DNA from: Frankia sp. AgB1.9
GTDB lineage: Bacteria; Actinomycetota; Actinomycetes; Frankiales; Frankiaceae
Length of the DNA stretch: 38,893 bases
NCBI RefSeq assembly: GCF_016786355.1
Contig: NZ_JADWYX010000086.1
Coordinates: 1 to 38,893 of the forward strand
Direction: 5' to 3'
In this document: positions 1-8,088 of the stretch, one piece after another
How the letters are laid out: every line of letters starts with the position of its first letter
Position numbering within the stretch: position 1 is the first letter of the stretch
Program-made: the position numbers and the translations under genes
The notes under the pieces: model-generated
Told to the model about the DNA's origin: nothing
Database searches by the model: none
What the model saw: only the letters and a program-made list of their open reading frames with translations

Positions 1-75
1 CGGCCCCCCCGCGGGGGGGGGCGGCGCCCCCGCGCCGGGGGGGCCCGCGGCGCCGGGGGAGCGGGCGGGCCGGGC
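1..75. other. extreme G/C low-complexity tract
   Basis: This stretch is almost entirely G and C, in homopolymer runs and short GC-only words, with no A or T for the first 50-odd bases. I see no coding signal in it. It may be a real intergenic GC tract downstream of the cyclase gene, or low-quality sequence near a contig edge; the sequence alone cannot decide. Confidence 0.5.
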
Positions 76-104
76 CGGGCCCGCGGTTCCGTTCCGCGGG
101 CCCG
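76..104 (-). terminator. GC-rich hairpin terminator of the cyclase gene
   Basis: A perfect 11-bp inverted repeat (CGGGCCCGCGG / CCGCGGGCCCG) with a 7-base loop TTCCGTT lies 5 bases beyond the stop codon of the minus-strand cyclase gene. There is no T-tract, as is common for actinobacterial terminators. The position argues for transcription termination or mRNA 3'-end protection. Confidence 0.6.
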
Positions 105-109
105 TTCCG

Positions 110-3100
110 TTAGGCGCTGGTGACGGTGGCGCCGTCGGGCATCGCGGGTTCGTCGCCACCAGCCCGTGATCCGTCCTGGTCGTCGGCGACGAGTCCCGTC
201 GCGTCGGCGGTCACGATGTGCTCGGCTGGCACTGCATGCTCGCCGGGCACTGCGTGTTCGGCGAGCCCGTTGCCGGTCGGATGCGCCGGCAGGGTCGGTG
301 CGTGGTACCCGCGCGCGTTCGAGGGCTCCATTCCAGGTTCGGGCAGCGCCGCGAGCAGCCGGCGGGTCTGGGCCGCCTCGCTGACCGCCTCGGTCGCGGT
401 CGCCGCCCTCAGCGCGCGCAGGTAGGCGTCCCGGCCGCCTTCCAGGTCGCCGCTGGAGGCCAGGCAGGTCCCCAGCGCACGCCAGGCGAGCACCTGGGCC
501 CGAACGTCCTCCGCGTCCACCGCGACCGCCCGGCGGGCCACCGCGAGCGCCTCCTCCGGCTGGCCCGCGTCCAGCAGGGTCCCGGCCAGATGCGCGTACG
601 CCTGGCGGCGGGGGAACAGCAGCGTCGCCGGCTCGCTCGCGGACAAGGCCTCACGCAGCAGGGCGATCGCCTCGCCGAGCCGGCCGCGGGCACGGGCGAT
701 CTGGGCACTGAGCACCTTCGCGCCCAGCTGGGCGTGGGGGCGCAGGTCGAGGCTGCCCAGCTCGGCCATCGAGGCCTCGGCCGCCTTCTCTGCCTCGTCG
801 ACCCGGCCCGCGTCCAGCAGCGTCAGCCCGAGCATCAGCGACGCGAGCGCGCCGACGAGCGTCTGGCCGGCCTCGTTCGCGTCCGCGCAGGCCGCGGCCA
901 GGAACTCCGCGCCGACGTCCGGCTCGCCGGCACCGCGTGCGGCCAGGCCCTGGGCGACCTTCGCGAGGATGCGTCCCCAGCTGTCACCGCCGCTCTCGAA
1001 CAGGGCCGCGGCGCGGCTCGCGTCGGTACGCGCGGCGCTGATGTCGCCGAGCTCCGCCGCCGCGATCGCGCCGATCGTCAGGCAGACGGCCATCCCCCAG
1101 CGCTCACCCATCGACTCGCCCGCGTCGACCAGCCCGCGAGCCAGCGCCCGCGCCCTGGCCAGCTGGCCGCTCAGCAGCAGTACCAGCGCCTCGGTGCCGC
1201 TGCACCAGCCGATGCCGCCGGCGTCCTCCAGCCGCTCGAAGACCTCGGTGGCCTGGCGCAGGTGGCGCTCGGCCTGCGGGTAGTCGCCCCGGGTCGTCGC
1301 CGACCAGGCCAGGTGCTGCAGCGCCCAGCCGACGCCGCGCGGGTCGTCGACCCGGCGGGCCAGCTCCAGGGCCTCCCGGTAGAGCTCCTCAGCCACCCGG
1401 ATCCGAGCGGCGCCGTACTCCAACGTTCCCAGCCGGCGCAGCGCCGCGGCGGCGGCCCGGTCGTCGCCGGCGGCGCGGGCCGCGTCCAGGGCCGTGCGCA
1501 GCGCCCGGGTGGCGAGCTCCGTGCGGCCCTGCTTCTGGCGCAGCTCACCGAGGACGGCGTAGGCGGACGCCCGGCGAGCCGGCTGCGTCACCCGCAGAGC
1601 CGGGCGCAGCGTCCGCTCGGCCTCCTCCAGCCGCCGCAGCGACACGAGCGCCTCAGCGTGCAGCACCCTGGCGACGTTCTCGTCGTCCTCGTCGATCACG
1701 CCGCGGCCGAGTCGCCTGGCGTCGGCGAGCTGATCGGCCGCGGTGCGGTGGTCGTCGCGGGCCAGGGCGGCTCGGGCCAGCCGCAGCAGCGCCCGGAAGC
1801 CGGGCTCGCGCGCCGACCAGGCCGGATCGGTCGGCGGCAGCGCCATCGACGACGCCAGGTCGAACGCCCGCAGGGCGTGGGTGGCGACGAAGTTCGACAC
1901 CTCGCGGGACGAGCCGGTCATCGCCGTCACGCCCCAGCGGGCGGCGGTCGAGTGGCGCCGCGCCCGTTCGACCTTCGGCAGCCCGGCGTAGGCCACGTCA
2001 CGGGCCATCGGGTGGACGAAGCGCCACAGCTGCTCGCCGGCCCGCGGCGAGCGAACCAGCTGGCGTTCGGTGAGCCGGTCCAGCGCGCGGGCGACCTCGG
2101 GTCCTGGCAGCTCCTCGACGGACGGCAGCGCGGCGGCTGGGAACCGGCTGCCGAGCACGGCGGCGGCCCGGAGCACGGCCTTGTCGGTCTGTTCGAGGTC
2201 GTCGATCCGGGCCGCAAGCACCGACTGGACCCCGGCCGGCATCGCAGTCTCCGACAGCTGGCCCTCCAGCACCCAGCGCGGGCCGTCCTGGCCGGTCGGC
2301 TCGGTCGTGGCCTGCCTGCGCAGCTGGTCACGGTCGATCAGCAGGTTCAGCAGCTCGGCGAGGAAGAACGGGTTGCCGTGCACTCGGTTGAGCAGGGCCG
2401 CTCTGGTCTGTGCGCCGAGCGCGGCACCGCCGAGGAAGTCGTTGAGCAGCCGAGACGCGGCCTCCTCCGGCAGCGGCGTGAGCGCCATCCAGTGCGCACC
2501 GGGAAGGTCGGTCAGCCGCGGGCCCTCCCGGTCCAGCAGCGTCAGCATGATCGGGCCGACGATCCGCGCCGCCAGCCGGCGCAGTGCCGCGGTCAACGGG
2601 CTGGAGGCCCATTCCAGGTCGTCGATCACGACGATGAGCGGGTGCTCGACGGCGAGGGCCGACAGCATCAGCGCGACGGTGTCGACCGCGAGGTCGAAGG
2701 AACGCTCGCCGGTGGACGTCTCGCCCTGGTTGCTCTGCCGGCCGGCCGGGTCGCCGGGAGGCGCCTCGGCGGGGGACGTGGCCCGCCGGTCGGTCGGGAC
2801 GCCGAGCATGCCGAGCAGCCGGTCGGCGAGCCCGGCGGGCAGCCTGGCCCCGGTGATCGGGTGCGAGAGCCGGCCGACGGTGCGCCGCACCCGGTCGGCG
2901 ACCCGGTCGAGGCTGTCGCCGTCGACGACGCCGCAGGCGCCGCGGATCACGTCAGCCAGCGGCGCCAGGCTGCGGCCGTCGCCGTGGCGGACCGTGCGCC
3001 CCCACAACACCTGGGCGCCGCCCTCCTCGCGGGCCCTGGCCGCGAGCTCGCCGGCGACGCGGGTCTTGCCGATGCCGGCCTCGCCGGTGACCACGGCGAT

Positions 3101-3895
3101 CGTCGGCGCGCCGGACTCGACGGTCTCGGTGAACCAGGAGTACAGCTCGGTGAGCTCCCGGTCGCGCCCGACGAAGGTCGCGTCGTCGCCGAGGCCCGGC
3201 CGGGCCACGTTGGACGGGCGCAGGCTGACCAGCTCGTAGGCCGGGACCGGCTCGCGCTTGCCCTTGAGGGTCAGGTCCGGCAGCTCCCTCCAGGTAGCGA
3301 CCGAGCGGGTGGCGTGCATGGTCTCGCGGCCGGCGTAGACCGCGCCGACGGCGGCCGCCCCGGACAGGCGCGCGGCGGTGTTCACGGTGTCGCCGACGAC
3401 CGTGTAGGTCATCGAGGCCTGGACGCCGGCGAGCACCTCGCCGGTGTTGATCCCGACCCGCAGGCCCAGGGGGCTGGAGTCGTCCTCGCTGTCGGTGACC
3501 AGACGGCGGACGGTCTCCTGCATCGCGGCGGCGGCCCGCACGGCGCGCTCGGGGTCGTCCTCGTGCGCGGTCGGCGCGCCGAACACCGCCATGATCCCGT
3601 CGCCGGCGAGGTTGTCCACCCGGCCGCCGACGTCGTCGACCTCCTTGGACAGCGCGGCGAGCACCAGGTCGGTCACCTCGCCGACGCGCTCCGGGTCCCG
3701 GTCCTCGGCCCACGAGGTGAAGTCCGACAGGTCGCCGAACAGGACCGTGACCACCCGGCGTTCAGCCGACTCCGGCCCGGACGCGAGCTGGGTGAACCGC
3801 AGGCCGCAGTGGAAGCAGTAGCGCGCGGCCGGCACCGCCGGCGTCCCACACCGCGGGCACCGCAGCGTCCCCCCATGGGTCGGGACGATCACCAT
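110..3895 (-). CDS. zinc-ribbon / class III nucleotide cyclase / ATPase / TPR regulator
   Basis: This 1261-residue protein starts with a zinc ribbon (C13, C16, C27, C30). A class III adenylate/guanylate cyclase homology domain follows (about 46-225), with metal aspartates D55 (FGDLSDF) and D99 (AGDGIMAVFG) and the VGDTVNTAARL segment holding D169, N172 and R176. A STAND/AAA-type ATPase follows, with Walker A GEAGIGKT at 271-278 and Walker B LIVVIDD at 421-427. The C-terminal half (about 700-1190) is Ala/Leu/Arg-rich TPR-like repeats. There is no C-terminal LuxR HTH. The position four residues before D99, usually the purine-selecting lysine (EKFIGD in typical homologs), is N95 here, so cyclase activity or specificity is uncertain. 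The start is ATG with AAGG about 11 bases upstream. The protein is likely cytosolic, as no membrane segment is visible. It probably couples ligand or protein sensing by the TPRs to nucleotide signalling (inference). Confidence 0.85.
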   Translation of the reverse strand: MVIVPTHGGTLRCPRCGTPAVPAARYCFHCGLRFTQLASGPESAERRVVTVLFGDLSDFTSWAEDRDPERVGEVTDLVLAALSKEVDDVGGRVDNLAGDGIMAVFGAPTAHEDDPERAVRAAAAMQETVRRLVTDSEDDSSPLGLRVGINTGEVLAGVQASMTYTVVGDTVNTAARLSGAAAVGAVYAGRETMHATRSVATWRELPDLTLKGKREPVPAYELVSLRPSNVARPGLGDDATFVGRDRELTELYSWFTETVESGAPTIAVVTGEAGIGKTRVAGELAARAREEGGAQVLWGRTVRHGDGRSLAPLADVIRGACGVVDGDSLDRVADRVRRTVGRLSHPITGARLPAGLADRLLGMLGVPTDRRATSPAEAPPGDPAGRQSNQGETSTGERSFDLAVDTVALMLSALAVEHPLIVVIDDLEWASSPLTAALRRLAARIVGPIMLTLLDREGPRLTDLPGAHWMALTPLPEEAASRLLNDFLGGAALGAQTRAALLNRVHGNPFFLAELLNLLIDRDQLRRQATTEPTGQDGPRWVLEGQLSETAMPAGVQSVLAARIDDLEQTDKAVLRAAAVLGSRFPAAALPSVEELPGPEVARALDRLTERQLVRSPRAGEQLWRFVHPMARDVAYAGLPKVERARRHSTAARWGVTAMTGSSREVSNFVATHALRAFDLASSMALPPTDPAWSAREPGFRALLRLARAALARDDHRTAADQLADARRLGRGVIDEDDENVARVLHAEALVSLRRLEEAERTLRPALRVTQPARRASAYAVLGELRQKQGRTELATRALRTALDAARAAGDDRAAAAALRRLGTLEYGAARIRVAEELYREALELARRVDDPRGVGWALQHLAWSATTRGDYPQAERHLRQATEVFERLEDAGGIGWCSGTEALVLLLSGQLARARALARGLVDAGESMGERWGMAVCLTIGAIAAAELGDISAARTDASRAAALFESGGDSWGRILAKVAQGLAARGAGEPDVGAEFLAAACADANEAGQTLVGALASLMLGLTLLDAGRVDEAEKAAEASMAELGSLDLRPHAQLGAKVLSAQIARARGRLGEAIALLREALSASEPATLLFPRRQAYAHLAGTLLDAGQPEEALAVARRAVAVDAEDVRAQVLAWRALGTCLASSGDLEGGRDAYLRALRAATATEAVSEAAQTRRLLAALPEPGMEPSNARGYHAPTLPAHPTGNGLAEHAVPGEHAVPAEHIVTADATGLVADDQDGSRAGGDEPAMPDGATVTSA

Positions 3896-4223
3896 TGCTG
3901 ACTGGCCTTACGGACTGTGCGCTGCACTGGCGGGCCCCCTCCAGTCGGCAATTCTAGTGGGCGGGTTTCGACCCACTTGCGCGCTCGCCGTCCCTGCGTT
4001 GTCGGACGCCTGACCGGTCGACACACCAGGTTGGCCACGTCCAAGCCCTCCGTGGAGAGAGCGACGGGCCGCCGCTTCTCGGGTACAAGGTCCCGGCGAC
4101 TCTCGGATCGAGGCTTTCCCACTGTGATGCCGCTCACACCATCTTGCTCCCGGTCAGTCCGTCAGGTCCCAGGAGCCCCACCTTCGTCGTGATGAGTTGG
4201 CATGACGAGGCCGGGCGGTCGCC
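3896..4223. other. 328-bp intergenic region upstream of the cyclase gene
   Basis: This gap separates the MBL gene end from the cyclase start, both on the minus strand. It holds the CRP-like palindrome at 4123-4138 and, on the minus strand, a TAGAAT hexamer (plus-strand 3951-3956) that could be a -10 box giving a leader of about 50 nt, although no good -35 is visible. A TCGTC/GACGA inverted repeat near 4184-4205 could help terminate the MBL transcript. The short plus-strand reading frame across it is Arg/Ser/Pro-rich and looks non-coding. Confidence 0.5.
4123..4138. promoter_or_regulatory. CRP/cAMP receptor protein consensus site
   Basis: The sequence TGTGA-TGCCGC-TCACA matches the classic CRP consensus TGTGA-N6-TCACA in all ten conserved positions. 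It is intergenic, about 230 bases upstream of a cyclase-domain gene. In Mycobacterium the crp gene itself lies beside the equivalent MBL gene (from memory), so a CRP site here is plausible. The distance to the cyclase start is long, so the regulated promoter is not established. Confidence 0.6.
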
Positions 4224-5078
4224 TCAGCCGTTGGCGCGGAGGTATTCCAGCTGGGCGCGGACGGAGAGTTCGGCGGCCGGCCAGAGGACTCGGTCGACGT
4301 CGGCGTAGACGCGCTCGACGACGGCCCGGGGGGAGGCCTGTGCCGGGCCGACGCCCGCTGCCGTGAGGGCCGCCCGGACCTGGTTGAGCCGCTCGGCCCG
4401 GTGGGCCAGGTAGTACGTCGCCGCCGCGCGGGCGTCGGCCAGCTCGGGCCCGTGGCCGGGCAGCACCCCGAGACCAGTGGGCAGGTCGGCCAGCCGGTGC
4501 AGGCTGGCGAGGTAGTCGGCCAGCCGCCCGTCCGGATGGGCCACGACGGTGGTGCCGCGGCCGAGGATCGTGTCGCCCGTCAGCACGGCGACGGGCTCGT
4601 TGCCGCCGGCGTCCGGGACGTCCCCGAACAGCAGGAAGGACAACGAGTCGGCCGAGTGGCCCGGCGTCGCCAGCACCCGCAGCTCGATCCCGGCGGTCGC
4701 CACGACGTCGCCCTCGACCAGGCCCTCCGAACCGAGCCGGTGCGTCGGGTCCAGGGCTCGGACGGGGGCGCCGGTGAGCTCGTGCAGCGCCGCCGCGCCC
4801 TCGCTGTGGTCCGGATGGCCGTGGGTCAACAGGATCGTGGTGACGGGGCCGACGGCGGCGATCGCGGCCAGGTGCTCGGGGTAGTCCGGGCCCGGGTCGA
4901 TGACGACGCAGCCGTCGTGGCCGGGGGCGCGCAGTACCCAGCTGTTGGTGCCTTCCAGCGTCATCGGGCCCGGGTTCGGGGCGAGCACGACGGCGGCCAG
5001 TGGGTTGACCTGCCGCGGGGCCGAGGCGGGGGGCGGCGGACCCGCCGGGCGCGGGCTCGGCTGGCTTCCGGCGGTCAT
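4224..5078 (-). CDS. metallo-beta-lactamase-fold hydrolase (LACTB2/Rv3677c-like)
   Basis: This 284-residue protein has the MBL metal motif HGHPDH at 86-91. Further ligand candidates are in TPGHSADSL and LTGDTILGRGTT, and a C-terminal winged-helix-like tail ends QLEYLRANG, the arrangement of LACTB2-type hydrolases. Members of this branch hydrolyse phosphodiester or thioester substrates, some acting as RNases; the substrate here is unknown. The reading frame extends further upstream, but the ATG at 5078 fits best: it overlaps the stop of the NUDIX gene by ATGA, indicating translational coupling, and the family fold begins soon after. A Pro-rich N-terminus (residues 7-25) precedes the fold. The protein is cytosolic. 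Confidence 0.9.
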   Translation of the reverse strand: MTAGSQPSPRPAGPPPPASAPRQVNPLAAVVLAPNPGPMTLEGTNSWVLRAPGHDGCVVIDPGPDYPEHLAAIAAVGPVTTILLTHGHPDHSEGAAALHELTGAPVRALDPTHRLGSEGLVEGDVVATAGIELRVLATPGHSADSLSFLLFGDVPDAGGNEPVAVLTGDTILGRGTTVVAHPDGRLADYLASLHRLADLPTGLGVLPGHGPELADARAAATYYLAHRAERLNQVRAALTAAGVGPAQASPRAVVERVYADVDRVLWPAAELSVRAQLEYLRANG

Positions 5079-6076
5079 ACCTGCTCCGGAGTGGTCGACG
5101 GGATCATGAGGGCAGCATCGTTCGGGCCGGCGGTCCAGGCGCTGTGCCCGGGCCCCGCGGCGGTGGCCGCGATGATCGCCTTGGCGCTCGCGGGGTCGGC
5201 GGACGGCGCGGCGGTGGCGTACTCGGGGTCGTGCGGCAGCAGGAAGTGCACGGCGCCGTCGGCGATCACGATCTTCGGCATGATCGGGACGATCGCGCGG
5301 CCGGGCGCCGCGGCCAGCACGTCGGCGACCTCGGCGTAGTCGAGCAGGTCGGCGAGCATGGAGGCCGTCGGCGGCAGCATGGCCATCAGGCCGGCGGTGT
5401 GCCGCTCCAGCGCCTCGACCGGGCGGATCCACTCCATCCGGTCGGCCTCGCTGGACAGCTCTCCCGGCGTCTGGCCCGGTGGCAGCGCGGCCATGAAGAA
5501 CCGGGTGTCGTAGCGGCGAGGCTCGACCTCGGGGGTGATCCAGCGCGCCCAGGGGGCGAGCAGCTCCGCCCGCAGCGCCAGACCATGGCGGGCCAGCAGC
5601 TCGCCGAGGCCCAGCTCGCGGCGTTCCATCGCCCACCGGTCGGCGAGCCAGCCGGGGCCGGTCAGGTCCAGCGGCCGGTCGGCGCCCTCGGCCGGACCGG
5701 CGAGCAGTACGCCACACTCCTCGAACGTCTCCCGGACGGCCGCGCTGACCAGGGCGCGGGCCAGCTCGGGGTCCGGCTCCAGCGTGCCCATCAGCGCACC
5801 GACCGGCGGGCCACTCCAGCGCACGTCGACAGCGCTGTCCGCCGGGTCGACCCGGCCGCCCGGGAACGCGAACACCCCACCCGCGAAGGCCATCGTCCGG
5901 ACCCGCTTGACGACGTACGCCTCGATGCCGCCCGGAGCGTCGCGCAGCAGCACGACCGTGGACGCGTCCCGCAGCGGCGCCACCGGGCCCGCATTGGCCG
6001 CCAGCACCCCACGCGGCGACGACAGTGGCATCGGCCGCCTGAACAGGGCGATCAGCGCCGCTTTGTGATCAACCAC
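5075..6076 (-). CDS. NUDIX hydrolase with an interrupted Nudix box
   Basis: This 333-residue protein contains the Nudix start GGRVDPADS (73-81) and the core RETFEECGVLL (115-125). They are separated by about 28 extra residues compared with the canonical GX5EX7REUXEEXGU. An insertion of this kind is known in NUDT19-like coenzyme A diphosphatases, so CoA or acyl-CoA hydrolysis is a reasonable guess but not shown. The start at 6076 precedes a basic N-terminus. The gene overlaps the MBL gene by 4 bp and lies 68 bp after ridA does not: ridA ends upstream of it on the same strand at 6145. The pair MBL-NUDIX is probably one transcript. Confidence 0.9.
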   Translation of the reverse strand: MVDHKAALIALFRRPMPLSSPRGVLAANAGPVAPLRDASTVVLLRDAPGGIEAYVVKRVRTMAFAGGVFAFPGGRVDPADSAVDVRWSGPPVGALMGTLEPDPELARALVSAAVRETFEECGVLLAGPAEGADRPLDLTGPGWLADRWAMERRELGLGELLARHGLALRAELLAPWARWITPEVEPRRYDTRFFMAALPPGQTPGELSSEADRMEWIRPVEALERHTAGLMAMLPPTASMLADLLDYAEVADVLAAAPGRAIVPIMPKIVIADGAVHFLLPHDPEYATAAPSADPASAKAIIAATAAGPGHSAWTAGPNDAALMIPSTTPEQV

Positions 6077-6141
6077 GTCTTCGATGGTAGGGACCGCCCG
6101 TCCGACGTGCCCCCGTTGCCGGCCCTGCTCACGGTGCCGGC

Positions 6142-6178
6142 GGGTCAGTCGCCGTGGGTCAGTCGCCCGTGGGTCAGT
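6142..6178 (-). repeat. imperfect 14/15-bp tandem duplication at the 3' end of ridA
   Basis: On the plus strand GGGTCAGTCGCCGT is followed directly by GGGTCAGTCGCCCGT and then GGGTCAGT. The units differ by one C. The duplication encodes the repetitive C-terminal residues LTHGRLTHGD of the RidA-like protein, and the one-base length difference brings the stop codon into frame. Confidence 0.75.
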
Positions 6179-6639
6179 GCGATCAGCTCGACCTCGACGG
6201 GCGCGCCGAGCGGCAGGGCCGCGACGCCGACCGCGGAGCGGGCGTGCCGGCCCGCGTCACCGAAGATCTGGCCGACCAGGTCGGAGGCCCCGTTGATCAC
6301 CGCGGGCTGGCCGGTGAAACCCGGGGCGCTCGCGACGAACCCGACGAGCTTGACGATGCGGCGGATCCGGTCCAGCCCACCGGCGGCCTCGGCCGCGGCG
6401 GCCAGCGCGTTCAGGGCGCAGATCCGGGCCAGCACGGCCGCGCGCTCCGGCGTCACGTCGGCGCCGACGAGCCCGGTCTCCGGCAGGCTGCCGGCGACGA
6501 GCGGCAGCTGCCCGGCGGTCCACACCGTCTCGCCGTCGAGCACGGCCGGCACGTACGCGCCGGCCGGCACCGGGACGGGCGGCAGCTCAAGGCCGAGCTC
6601 GCGCAGCCGCTCACTGGGGACGCCTGTGGGATCGCTCAC
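6145..6639 (-). CDS. RidA family protein (YjgF/YER057c/UK114)
   Basis: This 164-residue protein has the RidA signatures TAGQLPLVAGSLPETG in the N-terminal half, a central NALAAAAEAAGGLDRIRRIVKLVGFVAS segment written here only in outline, and HARSAVGVAALPLGAPVEVE near the C-terminus, whose arginine corresponds to the catalytic arginine of enamine/imine deaminases. RidA proteins hydrolyse reactive 2-aminoacrylate-type enamines in the cytosol. It is longer than the roughly 130 residues of minimal RidA, as in the LLM-associated and Rv3678c-type branch. The gene ends with a short tandem duplication that adds a repeated THG tail. Confidence 0.9.
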   Translation of the reverse strand: MSDPTGVPSERLRELGLELPPVPVPAGAYVPAVLDGETVWTAGQLPLVAGSLPETGLVGADVTPERAAVLARICALNALAAAAEAAGGLDRIRRIVKLVGFVASAPGFTGQPAVINGASDLVGQIFGDAGRHARSAVGVAALPLGAPVEVELIALTHGRLTHGD

Positions 6640-6676
6640 GACGCCTCGTCGTCGCCTGGTCCGCCTGCCCGCGCGC

Positions 6677-6844
6677 TCACGCCGTCGGCTCGCCCTTCGG
6701 GCGCTTGAAGTAGGCGACCAGACTCTCCGGGTTCGGGCCCTGGATGACCTGCACGAGCTCCCAGCCGTCCTCGCCCCAGTTGTCGAGGATCATCTTGGTC
6801 GAGTGGATCAAGACTGGGACGGTGACGTACTCCCACTTCTGCAT
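6677..6844 (-). CDS. small DUF4177-like protein
   Basis: This 55-residue protein begins MQKWEYVTVPVLIHSTK and contains NWGEDGWELVQV, the hallmark of DUF4177 proteins (WEY at the start, GWELV in the middle). The frame continues upstream, but the ATG at 6844 is the only start that gives a normal family N-terminus. Function is unknown. The same small gene sits beside ridA and the paired ATPases in mycobacteria (Rv3678A, from memory). It is divergent from the first ATPase gene, with 122 bp between. Confidence 0.85.
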   Translation of the reverse strand: MQKWEYVTVPVLIHSTKMILDNWGEDGWELVQVIQGPNPESLVAYFKRPKGEPTA

Positions 6845-6966
6845 GGTCCCGGACTCTAGTGGGGACCCCGCTGACCGCCCCGGTGCGGGACTGGCCCGGC
6901 CGGGCCGGGTTGTGAAGTCGCGGCGTCCGGGCGGAAGGCGCGGGCCGACCCGGGTACGTTCGAGCC

Positions 6967-8088
6967 GTGAGGGCCTCGGATCGCGACCGGACCGACAGCC
7001 ACCGGACCGACGGTGAGCCCGCCGCCCGGCCAGGGCCAGCGGCCCGACACGGGTCGGCGGTGGCCAGGCAGGCATCGGAGGCCAGACAGGTATCCGAGGC
7101 CAAGGGGCCATGGCTGCGCCGGCTGCACGTGGTGACCGGCAAGGGCGGCACCGGGAAGACGACGGTCGCCAGCGCGCTGGCGATCGCTCTGGCGACCGGC
7201 GGGCAGCGGGTGCTGCTCACCGAGGTCGAGGGCCGCCAGCAGATCGCGCAGGTCTTCGACACCCCGCCGCTGGCCTACCGCGAGCGACGGGTGGCCAGCG
7301 CCCCGGGCGGCGGCGAGGTGTACGCGCTCGCGGTCGACGCCGAGGAGGCGTTGCTCGAGTACCTGGAGATGTTCTACAACCTGCGCGGCGCGGGGAAGGT
7401 CCTCGGCAAGATCGGTGCCATCGACTTCGCCACCACGATCGCTCCGGGCGTGCGGGACGTGCTGCTCACCGGCAAGATCAAGGAGGCGGTGAACCGCCCG
7501 GACGGCACCCGCCCGAGCGGCCTCGCCTACGACGCCGTGGTCCTGGACGCGCCGCCGACGGGCCGGGTGACCCGGTTTCTGAACGTCGCGCACGAGGTCG
7601 CCGGCCTCGCGAAGATGGGGCCGATCCGGTCCCAGGCCGACGGCGTGCTCAAGGTGCTGCACTCCGGGCAGACCGCCGTGCACCTGGTGACGTTGCTGGA
7701 GGAGATGCCGGTCCAGGAGACCGTCGACGCGGTCGAGGAGCTGCGCGCCGCGAACCTGCCGGTCGGCGGGGTCGTCGTGAACATGATCCGTCCGCCGATG
7801 CTCGGTCAGGCCGACCTGACCGCCGCCCGCGCCGGGACCCTCGATCTGGAGGAGCTCGCCGCCGGGGTGAAGGAGGCCGGCGTCGAGCCGACCGCCGAGC
7901 TGGTCGGCGAGCTCGCCCGGGAGGCCGCGCAGCACGCGGAGCGGGTCGCGCTGGAGGCGGCCCAGCGGATCGCGGTCGAGGCGCTGGACCGGCCGGTGTA
8001 CGAGCTTCCGCTGGCGGCCGACGGGATGGACATGGGGACGCTCTATCGCTTCGCGGAGATGCTGCGCGCGCAGCGGATGGTCGCGTGA
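6967..8088 (+). CDS. ArsA/Get3-like ATPase, first of a pair (Rv3679/BagA-like)
   Basis: This 373-residue cytosolic P-loop ATPase has the deviant Walker A GKGGTGKTT at 58-66, including the signature lysine K59 that in ArsA/Get3/MinD enzymes reaches across the dimer. A switch II segment VVLDAPPTGRVTRF follows. The first 47 residues are a charged, low-complexity tail. The GTG start at 6967 may be too early, but no better start is evident. It overlaps the second ATPase gene by GTGA, so the two are co-translated and probably form a heteromeric complex. Homologs in M. tuberculosis have been called BagA and BagB (bacterial Get3-like, recalled from the literature). A role in arsenite transport is unlikely because no metal-binding cysteines or ArsB partner are seen. 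Confidence 0.9.
   Translation: MRASDRDRTDSHRTDGEPAARPGPAARHGSAVARQASEARQVSEAKGPWLRRLHVVTGKGGTGKTTVASALAIALATGGQRVLLTEVEGRQQIAQVFDTPPLAYRERRVASAPGGGEVYALAVDAEEALLEYLEMFYNLRGAGKVLGKIGAIDFATTIAPGVRDVLLTGKIKEAVNRPDGTRPSGLAYDAVVLDAPPTGRVTRFLNVAHEVAGLAKMGPIRSQADGVLKVLHSGQTAVHLVTLLEEMPVQETVDAVEELRAANLPVGGVVVNMIRPPMLGQADLTAARAGTLDLEELAAGVKEAGVEPTAELVGELAREAAQHAERVALEAAQRIAVEALDRPVYELPLAADGMDMGTLYRFAEMLRAQRMVA

Noticed and set aside
218..3901. Very long open frame antisense to the cyclase gene
   Set aside because: Arg/Gly/Gln-rich with no domain; a by-product of GC-rich codon bias opposite a clear multi-domain protein.
3917..4192. Short plus-strand frame upstream of the cyclase
   Set aside because: Arg/Ser/Pro-rich, no ribosome site, and it covers the CRP-like site.
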